From contig JALOLT010000004.1 in the NCBI GenBank assembly GCA_025455775.1, forward strand, positions 1 through 47,905: a stretch of 47,905 nt of DNA, in the 5' to 3' direction. The first letter of the stretch is position 1, and each line of letters opens with the position of its first letter. The notes beneath the pieces were generated by a model. That model had not been told where the DNA came from and made no database searches. It worked only from the letters and a program-made list of their open reading frames with translations. Both the position numbers and the translations under genes were made by a program. Positions 35,133-44,125 of the stretch are shown here, in pieces. The stretch comes from Fimbriimonadaceae bacterium (GTDB taxonomy: Bacteria > Armatimonadota > Fimbriimonadia > Fimbriimonadales > Fimbriimonadaceae).

Positions 35133-36169
35133 AATCACCTCTCCTGCTGACACTTGCCCTCTTTCCCCTGGTTGCATCCGCCGATGGCCTGGATGACCTT
35201 GTCAGGAAGCAAATGGAGCAAGAAAAGATCCCGGGAGTTGCTCTGGCAGTTGTCAAAGGAGGAGTCTTGGCAGAACAAAGGGTCTATGGATATTCAGACA
35301 TCGAATCAGGGAGAACCGTAACCCCCGAAACGCGCTTTCGGATCGCGAGTCTCTCCAAACAGTTCTGTTCCCTTGCCATCCTCATCCTCGAACAAGAGGG
35401 GAGACTCAAGCGGAGCGACTTCGTGACTGATCTCTTGCCAGAGGCACCACCAGAATGGAAAGGGATCCAGATTCACCACCTCCTCGCTCATCAAGGGGGC
35501 TTAGAAGAACCGGAAGGCTTTAGCTATTCCAAAGAGTTCTCGATTTTAGAGTGGCTCGGTCTGTTCCGGGGCAAAAAACCTGCTTTTGCACCAGGGGAAA
35601 GGTACGACTACAGCAACTTTGGCTATGCGACACTCGGTCTGATCGTCGAGAAGGTCAGTGGCAAGCCACTTCGCGACTTCGTGAAGGAACGCTTGTTTCA
35701 CCCGGCTGGCCTCACCCACTCCTTCTACTGGGATCCTGCCCTTCTGCCGCCCGATCATGCAAAGGGCTACAACTGGAGCGACGGCAAGTTCGTTCTCCAG
35801 CAGCAAGAGAGACCTCGTGCTTTCGACGGGAGCGGGGGAATCGTCTCTTCTCTGCGCGACTTGATCCTGTGGGAAAAGGCCCTGACAAACTCGTTTCCCA
35901 GCCCCGCCCTCCTGAACCTAGCCTGGACTCCCAACTTTCTCCGCGACGGCAAGCCCACTCAATATGGCTATGGGTTCTTTATCCGCAGTGATGAAAAGGG
36001 CAAGAAGATCTGGCACTCTGGCACAACTTTCGGCTTCACGTCGCGGTTCACTCGCTACTTGGATGAAGGGTTCACGGTAATTGTTTTGCGGAATGGGGTC
36101 GGCGAACAAGGGGGAAGCCAAAAGATGGAAGAGGCTATCGCTCAGTGGGTGAGAGATCAGGCCAGGTAA
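35129..36169 (+). CDS. Secreted serine hydrolase of the beta-lactamase/class C family
   Basis: A signal peptide (MKSPLLLTLALFPLVASADG) is followed by a penicillin-binding-fold domain. Ser74-Leu-Ser-Lys77 is the SxxK nucleophile motif, Tyr161-Ser-Asn163 the YxN motif, and HSGTTFG the KTG-equivalent. The length (346 aa) suits class C beta-lactamases or the EstB-type esterases. The His in HSG in place of KTG is more typical of the esterase/peptidase group, so resistance to beta-lactams should not be assumed. I start at 35129 because the signal peptide begins there; the longer frame from 35084 lies inside the HD gene. Confidence 0.8.
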   Translation: MKSPLLLTLALFPLVASADGLDDLVRKQMEQEKIPGVALAVVKGGVLAEQRVYGYSDIESGRTVTPETRFRIASLSKQFCSLAILILEQEGRLKRSDFVTDLLPEAPPEWKGIQIHHLLAHQGGLEEPEGFSYSKEFSILEWLGLFRGKKPAFAPGERYDYSNFGYATLGLIVEKVSGKPLRDFVKERLFHPAGLTHSFYWDPALLPPDHAKGYNWSDGKFVLQQQERPRAFDGSGGIVSSLRDLILWEKALTNSFPSPALLNLAWTPNFLRDGKPTQYGYGFFIRSDEKGKKIWHSGTTFGFTSRFTRYLDEGFTVIVLRNGVGEQGGSQKMEEAIAQWVRDQAR

Positions 36170-36178
36170 CCTCACGCC

Positions 36179-36559
36179 ATGATCAAAGAGGTTCTGAACA
36201 CTCCCAACGCTCCGGCTGCCATCGGCCCCTATTCTCAAGCCATTAGGGCAAGCGGCACTTTTACCTTCTTCAGCGGCCAGATTCCTCTCCGCTCCGATGG
36301 CACCTTGGTCGAAGGAGATGTCCGGACCCAGACCGAGCAAGTCGTCGCAAACATGAGGGCGATGCTCGTGGAGGCAGGCCTGACCCCCAATCACATCGTG
36401 AAAACGACGATTTTCCTAAGCTCCATGGATCATTTCGCCACAGTGAACGAGGTCTACGGAGCCCTTTTTGAAAGTAACCCTCCGGCCCGCTCGACGGTTG
36501 CCGTCGCTGGCCTGCCCCGGGGAGTAGACGTTGAGATTGAGATGATCACTGCCCAGTAG
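36179..36559 (+). CDS. ridA: Reactive intermediate deaminase RidA
   Basis: RidA hydrolyses reactive enamines and imines formed by PLP-dependent enzymes such as threonine dehydratase. The 126-aa protein shows PNAPAAIGPYSQAIRA, FFSGQIPL, NMRAMLVEAGLTPNHIVKTTIFL, FATVNEVYGALF and PPARSTVAVAGLPRGVDVEIEMIT, with the substrate-binding Arg in ARSTVAV. It lies nine bases after the beta-lactamase-like gene on the same strand, so the three genes at 34572-36559 probably form one unit. Confidence 0.94.
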   Translation: MIKEVLNTPNAPAAIGPYSQAIRASGTFTFFSGQIPLRSDGTLVEGDVRTQTEQVVANMRAMLVEAGLTPNHIVKTTIFLSSMDHFATVNEVYGALFESNPPARSTVAVAGLPRGVDVEIEMITAQ

Positions 36560-36562
36560 GGG

Positions 36563-37468
36563 TCAGGGGTTCAGGGGGATCACCTGAGGGCTCCAGTTGA
36601 GGTCGGCGAGGACTTTCAACATGTCCGCTTCTGAGATTTCGTCGACGGGCTTCCCCAGATGAGCCACGATCAGAGCCTCCATCACGTTCGTCGCGAAGGT
36701 CTCGCCGCCAAAGATCGGGGTCGTGGTGATGGCCCGACTCAGCCCAGCACTCTTTAGCCAATCCAAGTCTGGCTTGCGCAAGGTCTGAGTCAAGATCGTT
36801 TTTCCCGAGAGGTCGTCCGGCGCGTAGCGGCGGATGTAGTGCCAGTCGCCACAGATAAAAGTCGCGTCGGAAAAGTACTTTGGAAAAGAAGGTTTGCGCA
36901 CCTCTTGCTTGGCTCCCGTCGGATAAAACCACTGAAGCGGGAGTTTGGTGATGATCGGCAGCAGCAATCTCCCTGCCAACTCAACCTGCGAATACTTCCT
37001 GAGAGGAATCGGAAGCCCAACCCCAAACAGGAAATCACCGTAGACGACGTTTGGGCAATGTTCGTCAAGGGCCTGGGCCATCCCGTAACGATCCACTGCG
37101 TTTACAAGGAGCACCCTTTCTTGCTTGAAGTCGACGACGCCCTGGTCCTGAAGGGTTGAAATCGTCTTGCGTTCCAGAGTGTGTTTGAGCCCGCTTCCAT
37201 CTACGATTGGCGTGACTTTGAGAATCGAGATGAGCTTCTTGATGGAGGAAAAGGTGTACCGGCGATTCCCTGCCACCAGAAACAAATCAGCCCCCCCGAG
37301 GCCGATCGCGTCGACTTTGCCATCGAGTTCCTTCAGGATTGCGACGAATCTCTGTTCATCCCCATCGGTTCCTCGCCGTTCGATCTGGTATTCGTCGCCG
37401 AGCAAAGACACAGTCGTGAACTTGTCCCTTTTGCTGGTGCCAAGGGACACGCTCACGATTCGTTTCAT
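36563..37468 (-). CDS. Quinate/shikimate dehydrogenase-like conserved protein
   Basis: The 301-aa product resembles a conserved family of Firmicutes and related bacteria that databases label quinate 5-dehydrogenase (start MKRIVSVSLGTSKRDKFTTV, then GLGGADLFLVAGNRRYTF, VDGSGLKHTLERKTI and VNAVDRYGMAQAL). I do not see a clear classical Rossmann GxGxxG nucleotide motif in the expected place, so the activity is unproven and the label should be treated as a name only. There is no signal peptide. It begins 16 bp after the end of a secreted protein gene, so the two are probably co-transcribed. RidA lies convergent at its 3' end (3-bp gap). Confidence 0.55.
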   Translation of the reverse strand: MKRIVSVSLGTSKRDKFTTVSLLGDEYQIERRGTDGDEQRFVAILKELDGKVDAIGLGGADLFLVAGNRRYTFSSIKKLISILKVTPIVDGSGLKHTLERKTISTLQDQGVVDFKQERVLLVNAVDRYGMAQALDEHCPNVVYGDFLFGVGLPIPLRKYSQVELAGRLLLPIITKLPLQWFYPTGAKQEVRKPSFPKYFSDATFICGDWHYIRRYAPDDLSGKTILTQTLRKPDLDWLKSAGLSRAITTTPIFGGETFATNVMEALIVAHLGKPVDEISEADMLKVLADLNWSPQVIPLNP

Positions 37469-37484
37469 TCCGAGAATTATATCG

Positions 37485-38255
37485 TCAATCCCGACGACCA
37501 GCCCAGGGTGACGGCCCTTCCCCCCTCAGGCGTATGATTTCCCCACTGGCAAGGGTCGCTTCCCAAAGATCGATCTCTACTCCTGCCCTTTCGATGCCGA
37601 CTTCTCCGAGAATTCTCACCTTGCCCCCAATTGGTAACTGAATAGACCTGTGCCACTCTGGCCCGCAATCAAGAATCACAGACTGACTGTCGGAGGTGAG
37701 AAGGTATTCGTTCGGCTCGATCATCCGAGCTACCCTTGCCTCGAAACTTACGAGTTGGTCGTACCGTGGCTGACGGAGAATTTGGCTGAGGGTTGTCCGG
37801 AGGGCAGTCCTGTTCGATGGCTCCACCTCTCTTGGGTCTTGGGTGGCAGATCCTGGAACGGTTCTCGAGGATCTCCTGCCGAGACTCACCCATTCTTCGC
37901 CAGGGACTCGATAAGCGGAGAGGGTCATTTCCAACTCATCGGGATATCGCTCCAACAATCCCCGCAGTTCGATGGGTTGATTCAGGGGCAAGTTAAGGTC
38001 TGGTTTTGGCCCCCCGAGATAAACCTCCACTGTGACCCCCTGGATCTGCATCAGGTATGTATCTTCGTCCTTGCGACTCGACAGACTGGCCCTTGTTTGG
38101 ATCAGCCTTTCATTGCCTCGAAACTGGGCAACTTGTCTTGGGGTGAAGACCTCATAGCGACTCGTCTCTTGAAGACTTGGCAGAGACGAGGATCCCGTCA
38201 CCGGACTCACTTGGACTACCAGAGTGCTGAAAAGGGCGGAGATAAGCATCTTCAC
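37485..38255 (-). CDS. Secreted protein of unknown function, 256 aa
   Basis: The product begins with a signal peptide (KMLISALFSTLVVQVSPVTG) and has a mature part rich in short beta strands (TYLMQIQGVTVEVYLGG, LVSFEARVARMIEP, IGGKVRILGEVGIERAGVEIDL) that looks OB-fold-like, possibly twice. No family was recognised. The start may be GTG at 38255 or ATG two codons later (38249). It is the first gene of a probable two-gene unit with the quinate-dehydrogenase-like gene. Confidence 0.5.
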   Translation of the reverse strand: MKMLISALFSTLVVQVSPVTGSSSLPSLQETSRYEVFTPRQVAQFRGNERLIQTRASLSSRKDEDTYLMQIQGVTVEVYLGGPKPDLNLPLNQPIELRGLLERYPDELEMTLSAYRVPGEEWVSLGRRSSRTVPGSATQDPREVEPSNRTALRTTLSQILRQPRYDQLVSFEARVARMIEPNEYLLTSDSQSVILDCGPEWHRSIQLPIGGKVRILGEVGIERAGVEIDLWEATLASGEIIRLRGEGPSPWAGRRD

Positions 38256-38367
38256 GGTTTTGTACGCTTTATCTGCCTAGCTCGTTTCGCCAGATTTCAC
38301 AATTAGCGTTACAGTCCCTAGGCCCACTCCCAGCGTCACCTGCCTCGCCTCGTAGAGATCTACATAA

Positions 38368-38796
38368 ATGGCAGTCACGTCCCCCAGTCGCGATCAGCCG
38401 CAAGATCGCAGTCTTAAAAAGTATCAAGCGTGGTTTTATGCTGCGACAGCTTATAACGTGGTTTGGGGACTCTTTGCGATTTTCTTCCCCTCTCTCCCAT
38501 TCACCGCGGTTGGACTGGAAGCCCCAAACTACCCTGCCCTTTTCCAGTGCATCGGCATGATGGTCTTGGTTTATGCCCTCGGCTACTACTATATCGCGAA
38601 GGATCCAGAGCGCTACGGAGCTTTCGTTTGGATTGGCCTGCTCGGAAAGACCTTCGGGCCAATCGGCTTCGTCTATGCCTACTTCACTGGCCAACTCCCC
38701 TTAGCTTTCGGGATCACGATCATTTTCAATGATCTCATTTGGTGGCCAGCCTTTTGGGGCTTCGCCCTGAAATACGCTCGCAAGCCTCTCCTGTAG
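38368..38796 (+). CDS. Small multi-pass membrane protein, unknown function
   Basis: The 142-aa protein has about four predicted membrane helices (for example AYNVVWGLFAIFF, LFQCIGMMVLVYALGYYYI, WIGLLGKTFGPIGFVYAYF and FGITIIFNDLIWWPAFWGFAL). The N-terminus is hydrophilic (MAVTSPSRDQPQDRSLKK). Similar small proteins of unknown role are common in Acidobacteria and related genomes; nothing identifies a substrate. A TAGAGA box lies nine bases before the ATG at 38368, but no -35 is obvious. It is divergent from the secreted-protein gene. Confidence 0.6.
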   Translation: MAVTSPSRDQPQDRSLKKYQAWFYAATAYNVVWGLFAIFFPSLPFTAVGLEAPNYPALFQCIGMMVLVYALGYYYIAKDPERYGAFVWIGLLGKTFGPIGFVYAYFTGQLPLAFGITIIFNDLIWWPAFWGFALKYARKPLL

Positions 38797-39060
38797 GGGT
38801 CAAACCCTGCCTGAGGTAGGAATCTCATCCTGCGGAAGTTGTTGCATCTCGGCGATTCCCATCTAGGTAACTCTCCTCGTCTGTACGAGACAAAGGCCTG
38901 TAATTCAGGATCAGCAGGATGGCGGACGCGCGAATCTTGAGTGACCTTGACCTGCTCCCCTATGTGCCAGAGTCCCGCCTTCGTCTCTCACCGGTGGGGC
39001 CAAAGTGGCTGGTGCTTTCAGGTACGTAAGTGAAATCTACTAAAAAAATAAAAGTACCAT
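38797..39060. other. Spacer of about 260 bp with no clear gene
   Basis: There is no strong coding signal. A possible 36-codon ORF (38919-39029, plus strand) is discussed separately. TGTAAT at 38899-38904 is a near-consensus -10, but no -35 supports it. Confidence 0.4.
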
Positions 39061-39089
39061 CTGAAACGATATATATATGTGAATATATC
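39061..39089 (+). promoter_or_regulatory. Probable promoter of the small membrane protein gene
   Basis: CTGAAA (39061-39066) and TATATC (39084-39089) are separated by 17 AT-rich bases (an ATATATAT run). The in-frame GTG at 39079 lies within the spacer, which argues for the ATG at 39115 as the true start. Confidence 0.45.
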
Positions 39090-39114
39090 CATAGTAGGCC
39101 TGTCCTTCCGAGCT

Positions 39115-39342
39115 ATGAAGTTTGAAAAGGGCCAGGAGCGGCTAAACTTAGGTTGGCCACCTGTGTGGCTCGCACTAGGGCTTCTCTTCCAGGCTGCAGT
39201 GGTTTATGCACCACTTGCTGCCGCATTTTACAGGATTGAATCGGAGCGCATTCGCGAGGTTCGCGAGATGAGAGCCTGGATAGACGAACGTGAACGCTCC
39301 CTGCTTTCTTCCCCTTCAAGTACTGTGCCGAAGAGTCCGTGA
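39115..39342 (+). CDS. Small membrane protein, 75 aa, unknown function
   Basis: The product starts MKFEKGQERLNLGW, has one membrane helix (PVWLALGLLFQAAVVYAPLAAAFY, about residues 16-39), and ends with a charged helical segment (RIESERIREVREMRAWIDERERSL) that could be a coiled coil. No family was recognised. A weak Shine-Dalgarno precedes it. It ends 44 bases before the gltB stop on the other strand. Confidence 0.45.
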   Translation: MKFEKGQERLNLGWPPVWLALGLLFQAAVVYAPLAAAFYRIESERIREVREMRAWIDERERSLLSSPSSTVPKSP

Positions 39343-39361
39343 AAGAATGTCTGACAGACTC

Positions 39362-39388
39362 AGCCCCCTTCATGAATCGTCGGGGGCT
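39362..39388. terminator. Hairpin between the small membrane gene and gltB (convergent ends)
   Basis: AGCCCCC at 39362-39368 pairs with GGGGGCT at 39382-39388. The stem partly covers the gltB stop codon. No T-run follows on either strand, so it is a weak bidirectional terminator at best. Confidence 0.35.
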
Positions 39389-42300
39389 AAGCTATTGAAG
39401 GGGAGGGCTTGGCTATAGCGAGGTCGTCGAGAGGTTCGGGGGCAAGGCTTGTCACGACTTTCAAAAACCGGTCAGGATCAAAAGATGTGAGAAGGGCCGC
39501 GGCCAGAGGGCTCCGAGTCTTGGCCAGGTGATCGGCAATCATCGACCGAACGACCAAGCAGTCTTCTTCGTCCAGAGGATGAGCCCCGACGTAATGGCTA
39601 TTCAAAGCGCCTAACTCCGCATCGAGTAAGAACACTGTCCCCCCTGTCATGCCACTCCCTAAGTTCGATCCGGTCGAGCCGAGTACCAAAGCGGTTCCGC
39701 CAGTCATGTACTGAAAAGCGTTTGCCCCGACCCCCTCTACGACCACCTGGGGGCCGCCCCCCTCGTGGTTTTTGCGGAAACAGATGCCGAACCGATTCCC
39801 AGCTCTCCCCCGCAGAAAAGCCCGACCACCTCTGGCCCCGTAGCCAAAAGTATTCCCAACTACCGTGAGACCCTCTGCCGATTCCTGCGAAAGGATCACC
39901 AGCTCGCCTCCGTAAGCCGCTGTGAAACAGCTATCCCCGGCAACTCCCGTTAGCTCAAACGAGAGCCCTTCGACCGAATAGGCACCGTAGTAGTGGCCAG
40001 CCGCGCCTGTATGTCGGAAGCTCACCCGCCCTTCCGAAAGGCCAAGATCACCCACGCTCCGAGCGATCACGCCAGCTGCCCCGACCCCCACACATCGATC
40101 TGCGTTCGTAAGATGTTCCGTTTCCGTCAGCTTCTCGCCTTGGAGGGCTCGCCCGGCTAGCTCCACTTCTCGATGTCGCAGCTTTGGCATATGGGTCTGG
40201 GTCTGGCGCGAAAGATCACGATGGCTGGTCTCCAACCCTGGGGTCAGCAGGAGTTCGGCAAAACGGATGTGACGCGCCTTCCCTGTGAGGTCTTCTCTCA
40301 CCACTAGTCTCTCGCGTTGGCCGATTACATCCTTCAGGGCCACAATTCCGTGGGCTGCCATCAGCTCCCGAATTTCCTGGGCAACATAAACCAAGAAGCG
40401 AGCGATGTGAACCCCTTTTCCGCTAAACCGTGCGATATGGATAGGATCTTGGGTTGCGACTCCCGGGGTACAGCCGAGGCGCTTCTTGCCGGTTGGGTCG
40501 CTCGGATCTGGTCCGGCGAGGTGACACTTCCGCAACATCGAGCAACCGATCGCCATGAGGAGACTTGTGCCGAATCCCACCTTATCGGCTCCCATGAGCA
40601 TGAGTTTCAAGGCTTGCTCCCCAGTCTGAATCCCGCCGTCGACGGAAATCTCTACTAACTCTCGTAATCCGTCCTCACACAGGATATCTTGCACAGTTGG
40701 CAGGACTGCCACCAGGGGAATTCCTGCGTGTTTCTGGTCGACCCTCTTGGCTGCGCCAGTACCACCACCCCCATCGCTGAAGTGAAGGCGGTTTGCTCCG
40801 GCATGAACGCCCCCGAGAGCCACCATTTCAACCCCGTGAGTCGCCACATACTTGAGGGCACAGTTGACCTGGGGATTGAGATGCCGCCAGGATTCGACCA
40901 TCAGCTTCACGTCTTCGATAGAATAGAGGTTGTGGTTGATCGGGGGTGAGACGAGCTCGTAGCCAGGTTCACAGCCTCTTTGGTGAGCCACTTTTCGCCC
41001 GACTTTCTTTCCGGGAAGTTGGCCTCCTTTTCCTGGCTTTGCTCCCTGGGCGAACTTGACTTCTGCTTCGCGGGCCAGGGCGGCAGTGGCAGGAGTGATG
41101 GTGAATCTGCCTCCTGCATATTGAACCGATCCGTTGCCGTCTCTAGTGGTCATACGGGACTTCTCGAACCCTCCTTCCCCACTGTTGGCGATAGGCCCGA
41201 TACCTGGCGGGATCTTGGCTCCTTTCTGAGCGAATGCAATTAAACAGGCCCGCCGCAGAATGTTCATACCCCTCGCCACCGCCCTGTGGGCAGGCTCGCT
41301 GAGCGCCCCTTCACTCATCCCTGGTGCCATGAAGCGCCATAGAATGAACTCGAGCGGTTCTACGTCGGCCAAAGATACAGGGGGGGCTGGCCGCAGCTTA
41401 ATACAATCGAGAGGCGTCAGGGGAGGGCGACCATTCACCGATTCGCGAAAGACTTGGTAGGCTTCCTGAGTTCCTTTGGCAGTGTCGTGCATCTTTTGGC
41501 GGTACCCAGAGGCAAGATGGATGGAGCGCACAACTTCTGCGTTGTTGGCGTGGGGCCGCCCTTCCTTTGTGTGACGAAACTCACCGACATCTGGGAGATT
41601 GGCCAGTTCTTCACCCGAAAAAGCGAGGTCATGGAAGGACAGCCACTCTTGGTTGATTACAGAAGCGGGAACCCCGGGAAGATGACAAGGGGTTCCGGGG
41701 AATTCCTTCGCCAGAAACTCCTCAGACAGTCCAACTGCTTCGACTAACTTCGCCCCGGAATAGGCAGCCGCAGGAGTGATCCCCATCATCGACATCGCTT
41801 CGACAAAGCCGCTCTGTAGTCCCTGGACATACATTTCCTCATTTCCCCCGGCGGTTGCGCAGCCGAGCCAAGGACAGACAGCATCTGCTCCGAAACTCAC
41901 CAAAAGGGCGACGTGATGGATATCCCAAACCCCCGCGGCAGCAACAATCCCGACGCGGTGGCGCTTCTTGTCTTTGACCAGAGCATCGTGGAGGCGGCTC
42001 GTGACACGAAGGATCGGCAAGGCGACTCTGTCGGAAGAAACAGATGAATCGTCGAGGAGCAGGACGGTTGTCTGATCTGCCAGAGAAAGACCCTCTTGGA
42101 TGACTGCTTCGAGTCTCGCTTCCAGGCCAGCTTCACCAAGATGTTTTTCAAAAGTCAGATCAAGGGTTACTGTGTCCTGTTGACGGAGCCAAGCCACTTG
42201 ACCTCGGCTGAGCACCCTCCGGTCGAAGGAGTAGAGCTTCCCCTCGGTTGTGGGTCGCCACAGGCCGCTTCGGTCTCCGATCAGACACGTGCCATCAAAG

Positions 42301-43865
42301 ACCCAGGCGTCACGAATCGGGTCGATCGGGGGCGAGGTTTCTTGGGCAAAACGGAGCACAAAGTAGTCTTCTAACCGCCTGGGAAGCCGATCGAGCATGG
42401 CTGCAGGAGGAGTGTCGTCCCCCATCGACCCAACCGCTGGCTTGCCGGTATCGCTGAGGGCCTTGATCAGGATTTCCTCATCTTCCTTTGTCATGCCGAA
42501 AGCTGCTTTGAGTCCTGTGGTTGGCTCAGTGGCCTCAAAGTCTAAGGTCTGGCCCTGCGTGATCCGATAGCTCGCGCTTGGAAAGTCACCACGAGAAACC
42601 TCCTCGCGGATCTCTTCGTGGAAGAGGACTTGTCCAGTCGAGAGCTTCACGGCGACAGTCTCGCCTGGGCCGAGAATCCTGAGAGAATCGAGCTTTTGGT
42701 GGGGGAAAGTGCCAGTCATTTCGCTCACCGCGAGGGCGTAGTCGCTTGTTGTCCCAAACCAGAGGGGCCGCAGCCCGTTTCTGTCAAGGTGGGCGACTGC
42801 TTCGTCTCCGTCGCAAGCGACGATGGCAGCTGGTCCGTCGCAGGCCCCCAGATAAACTGACATCGACTGAGCAAATTCAGCCAAGAGGCGAGAGTTTGTT
42901 TGATTGCTTGCCTCCGGCAAGAGAGCGAGGAGTGCCTGTTTGAGGGTCATGCCCCCTGCCAGGAGGGCGATCACCATGTCGTCGAGGTTGGCTGTGTCAC
43001 TCCCCCCTCTTGCGATAATCCCTCCTGCTCTCTCGGCCAAAGATGAGAGGGTGGGGTGAGACTCCACTAGAGACCCGATCAGGTCTTGCCCCTTCGCTTC
43101 GATCCAGGCCACATTGCCCTTGATTGTTGCGATCTCACCATTGTGGGCAATCGCCCAAAATGGCTGGGCTCTCTTCCAGGCGGTCGTCGTGTTGGTGCAG
43201 TAGCGGCTATGGAACAGGACGAATCGGGTCGCATAGTCTGGGTGGCGCAACTCAGGATAGAAGTCTCCGATCTTGCTGAGGGCGCAAAGACTCTTGTAGA
43301 CAATCGTTCGGTTGGAGAGGCTGACGACGCTAAACTGCTCGCCCATTGCGTCCCCGACCCCGTGATCCAGAGCCAGACGGAGCAGGTAGCGGCAGGCAAA
43401 CCAGGCAGATTCGCTCATTCCGCTTGGCCGCTTGAAGAGGGCGGTTCGGACTTGAGGCAGAGTTCTGGCTGCCCCAGTCGTGGGGTCAAGGGTAGAGGGG
43501 TCTACTGGGACAACATGCCAGCCCAGAACCTCAACTCCTGCCTGCAAAGAGATTCGCTCGACTTGGTTGATGGCAAGCTGGCGCAGTTCTGGCTCGTAAG
43601 GCAAAAAGAACATCCCCACTGCGACGTCGCGCTGAGCGATCACCTTTTGATGATGAGGAAAGTGGTCGAGCAGAAGAGGCCAGGGTATATCGAGTTGCAG
43701 GCCAGCCCCATGCCCGGGGGCTCCTCGGTGGTCAAATTGCTTGCAAAGCTCGAGTGCTTCGTCGAGGATTTTGCGCTCAGAGACCCCTTTGCGGGAGGCG
43801 AGAAAACCGATTCCGCAAGCAGCTGTTTCGAGCCGCTTCTTGCCGTTCAACAGAACTTCGTACAT
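39387..43865 (-). CDS. gltB: Glutamate synthase (NADPH/Fd type), large subunit
   Basis: GltB transfers the amide nitrogen of glutamine to 2-oxoglutarate, with the small subunit GltD (absent here) supplying electrons. The 1492-aa chain has the glutaminase domain with nucleophile Cys17 (ETAACGIGFLASRKG), QFDHRGAPGHGAG and HNGEIATIKGN. The central domain follows, then the FMN-binding synthase domain (SPPINHNLYSIEDVK, DGGIQTGEQALKLMLMGADKVGFGTSLLMAIGC), and the C-terminal GXGXG repeats (GNTFGYGARGGRAFLRG, GSNLGSGMTGGTVFL). Cys1108 and Cys1114 of the 3Fe-4S site have normal spacing, but 17 residues separate the second and third (Cys1132), where four are usual. The Cys17 position assumes the N-terminus is processed. 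A TGC-TAACCT-type extended -10 lies about 80 bases upstream of the start. Confidence 0.95.
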   Translation of the reverse strand: MYEVLLNGKKRLETAACGIGFLASRKGVSERKILDEALELCKQFDHRGAPGHGAGLQLDIPWPLLLDHFPHHQKVIAQRDVAVGMFFLPYEPELRQLAINQVERISLQAGVEVLGWHVVPVDPSTLDPTTGAARTLPQVRTALFKRPSGMSESAWFACRYLLRLALDHGVGDAMGEQFSVVSLSNRTIVYKSLCALSKIGDFYPELRHPDYATRFVLFHSRYCTNTTTAWKRAQPFWAIAHNGEIATIKGNVAWIEAKGQDLIGSLVESHPTLSSLAERAGGIIARGGSDTANLDDMVIALLAGGMTLKQALLALLPEASNQTNSRLLAEFAQSMSVYLGACDGPAAIVACDGDEAVAHLDRNGLRPLWFGTTSDYALAVSEMTGTFPHQKLDSLRILGPGETVAVKLSTGQVLFHEEIREEVSRGDFPSASYRITQGQTLDFEATEPTTGLKAAFGMTKEDEEILIKALSDTGKPAVGSMGDDTPPAAMLDRLPRRLEDYFVLRFAQETSPPIDPIRDAWVFDGTCLIGDRSGLWRPTTEGKLYSFDRRVLSRGQVAWLRQQDTVTLDLTFEKHLGEAGLEARLEAVIQEGLSLADQTTVLLLDDSSVSSDRVALPILRVTSRLHDALVKDKKRHRVGIVAAAGVWDIHHVALLVSFGADAVCPWLGCATAGGNEEMYVQGLQSGFVEAMSMMGITPAAAYSGAKLVEAVGLSEEFLAKEFPGTPCHLPGVPASVINQEWLSFHDLAFSGEELANLPDVGEFRHTKEGRPHANNAEVVRSIHLASGYRQKMHDTAKGTQEAYQVFRESVNGRPPLTPLDCIKLRPAPPVSLADVEPLEFILWRFMAPGMSEGALSEPAHRAVARGMNILRRACLIAFAQKGAKIPPGIGPIANSGEGGFEKSRMTTRDGNGSVQYAGGRFTITPATAALAREAEVKFAQGAKPGKGGQLPGKKVGRKVAHQRGCEPGYELVSPPINHNLYSIEDVKLMVESWRHLNPQVNCALKYVATHGVEMVALGGVHAGANRLHFSDGGGGTGAAKRVDQKHAGIPLVAVLPTVQDILCEDGLRELVEISVDGGIQTGEQALKLMLMGADKVGFGTSLLMAIGCSMLRKCHLAGPDPSDPTGKKRLGCTPGVATQDPIHIARFSGKGVHIARFLVYVAQEIRELMAAHGIVALKDVIGQRERLVVREDLTGKARHIRFAELLLTPGLETSHRDLSRQTQTHMPKLRHREVELAGRALQGEKLTETEHLTNADRCVGVGAAGVIARSVGDLGLSEGRVSFRHTGAAGHYYGAYSVEGLSFELTGVAGDSCFTAAYGGELVILSQESAEGLTVVGNTFGYGARGGRAFLRGRAGNRFGICFRKNHEGGGPQVVVEGVGANAFQYMTGGTALVLGSTGSNLGSGMTGGTVFLLDAELGALNSHYVGAHPLDEEDCLVVRSMIADHLAKTRSPLAAALLTSFDPDRFLKVVTSLAPEPLDDLAIAKPSPSIA

Positions 43866-44042
43866 GGTGCGTTTGGGCTGGAGTCAACTTTGGCTCCCAA
43901 TCTGCCGCACCATCGCGTCAGAGTTCGATGAGGTTAGCACATGAGGGTCTCGCTTCTCACTGAGAACTTGAAGATCTTTGTGGTCGCCTAGGAAGGCTTT
44001 TCTTGAAAAGCAGGGCGGGCTCGTCAGAGAAGAGAGGAATGG

Positions 44043-44113
44043 CTGCCCGACAGGGATTCGAACCCCAACTAACAGATCCAGAATCTGCTGTCCTACCGTT
44101 AGACCATCGGGCA
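44043..44113 (-). tRNA. tRNA-Gln(CUG)
   Basis: On the minus strand the gene folds as a cloverleaf: acceptor arms TGCCCGA/TCGGGCA, D-arm GTCT...GGAC, anticodon stem GCAGA/TCTGT with loop TTCTGGA giving anticodon CUG (Gln), and T-loop TTCGAAT with matching arms. The discriminator is G. CCA is not encoded. A TATACT -10 lies about 13 bases upstream. Confidence 0.92.
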
Positions 44114-44125
44114 AAGTGCCGACTA

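Noticed and set aside
35129-36169. Calling this gene a true beta-lactamase
   Set aside because: The SxxK and YxN motifs fit, but HSG replaces KTG and esterases or peptidases of the same fold are as likely.
39079-39114. GTG at 39079 as the start of the small membrane protein
   Set aside because: It lies inside the -35 to -10 spacer of the likely promoter.
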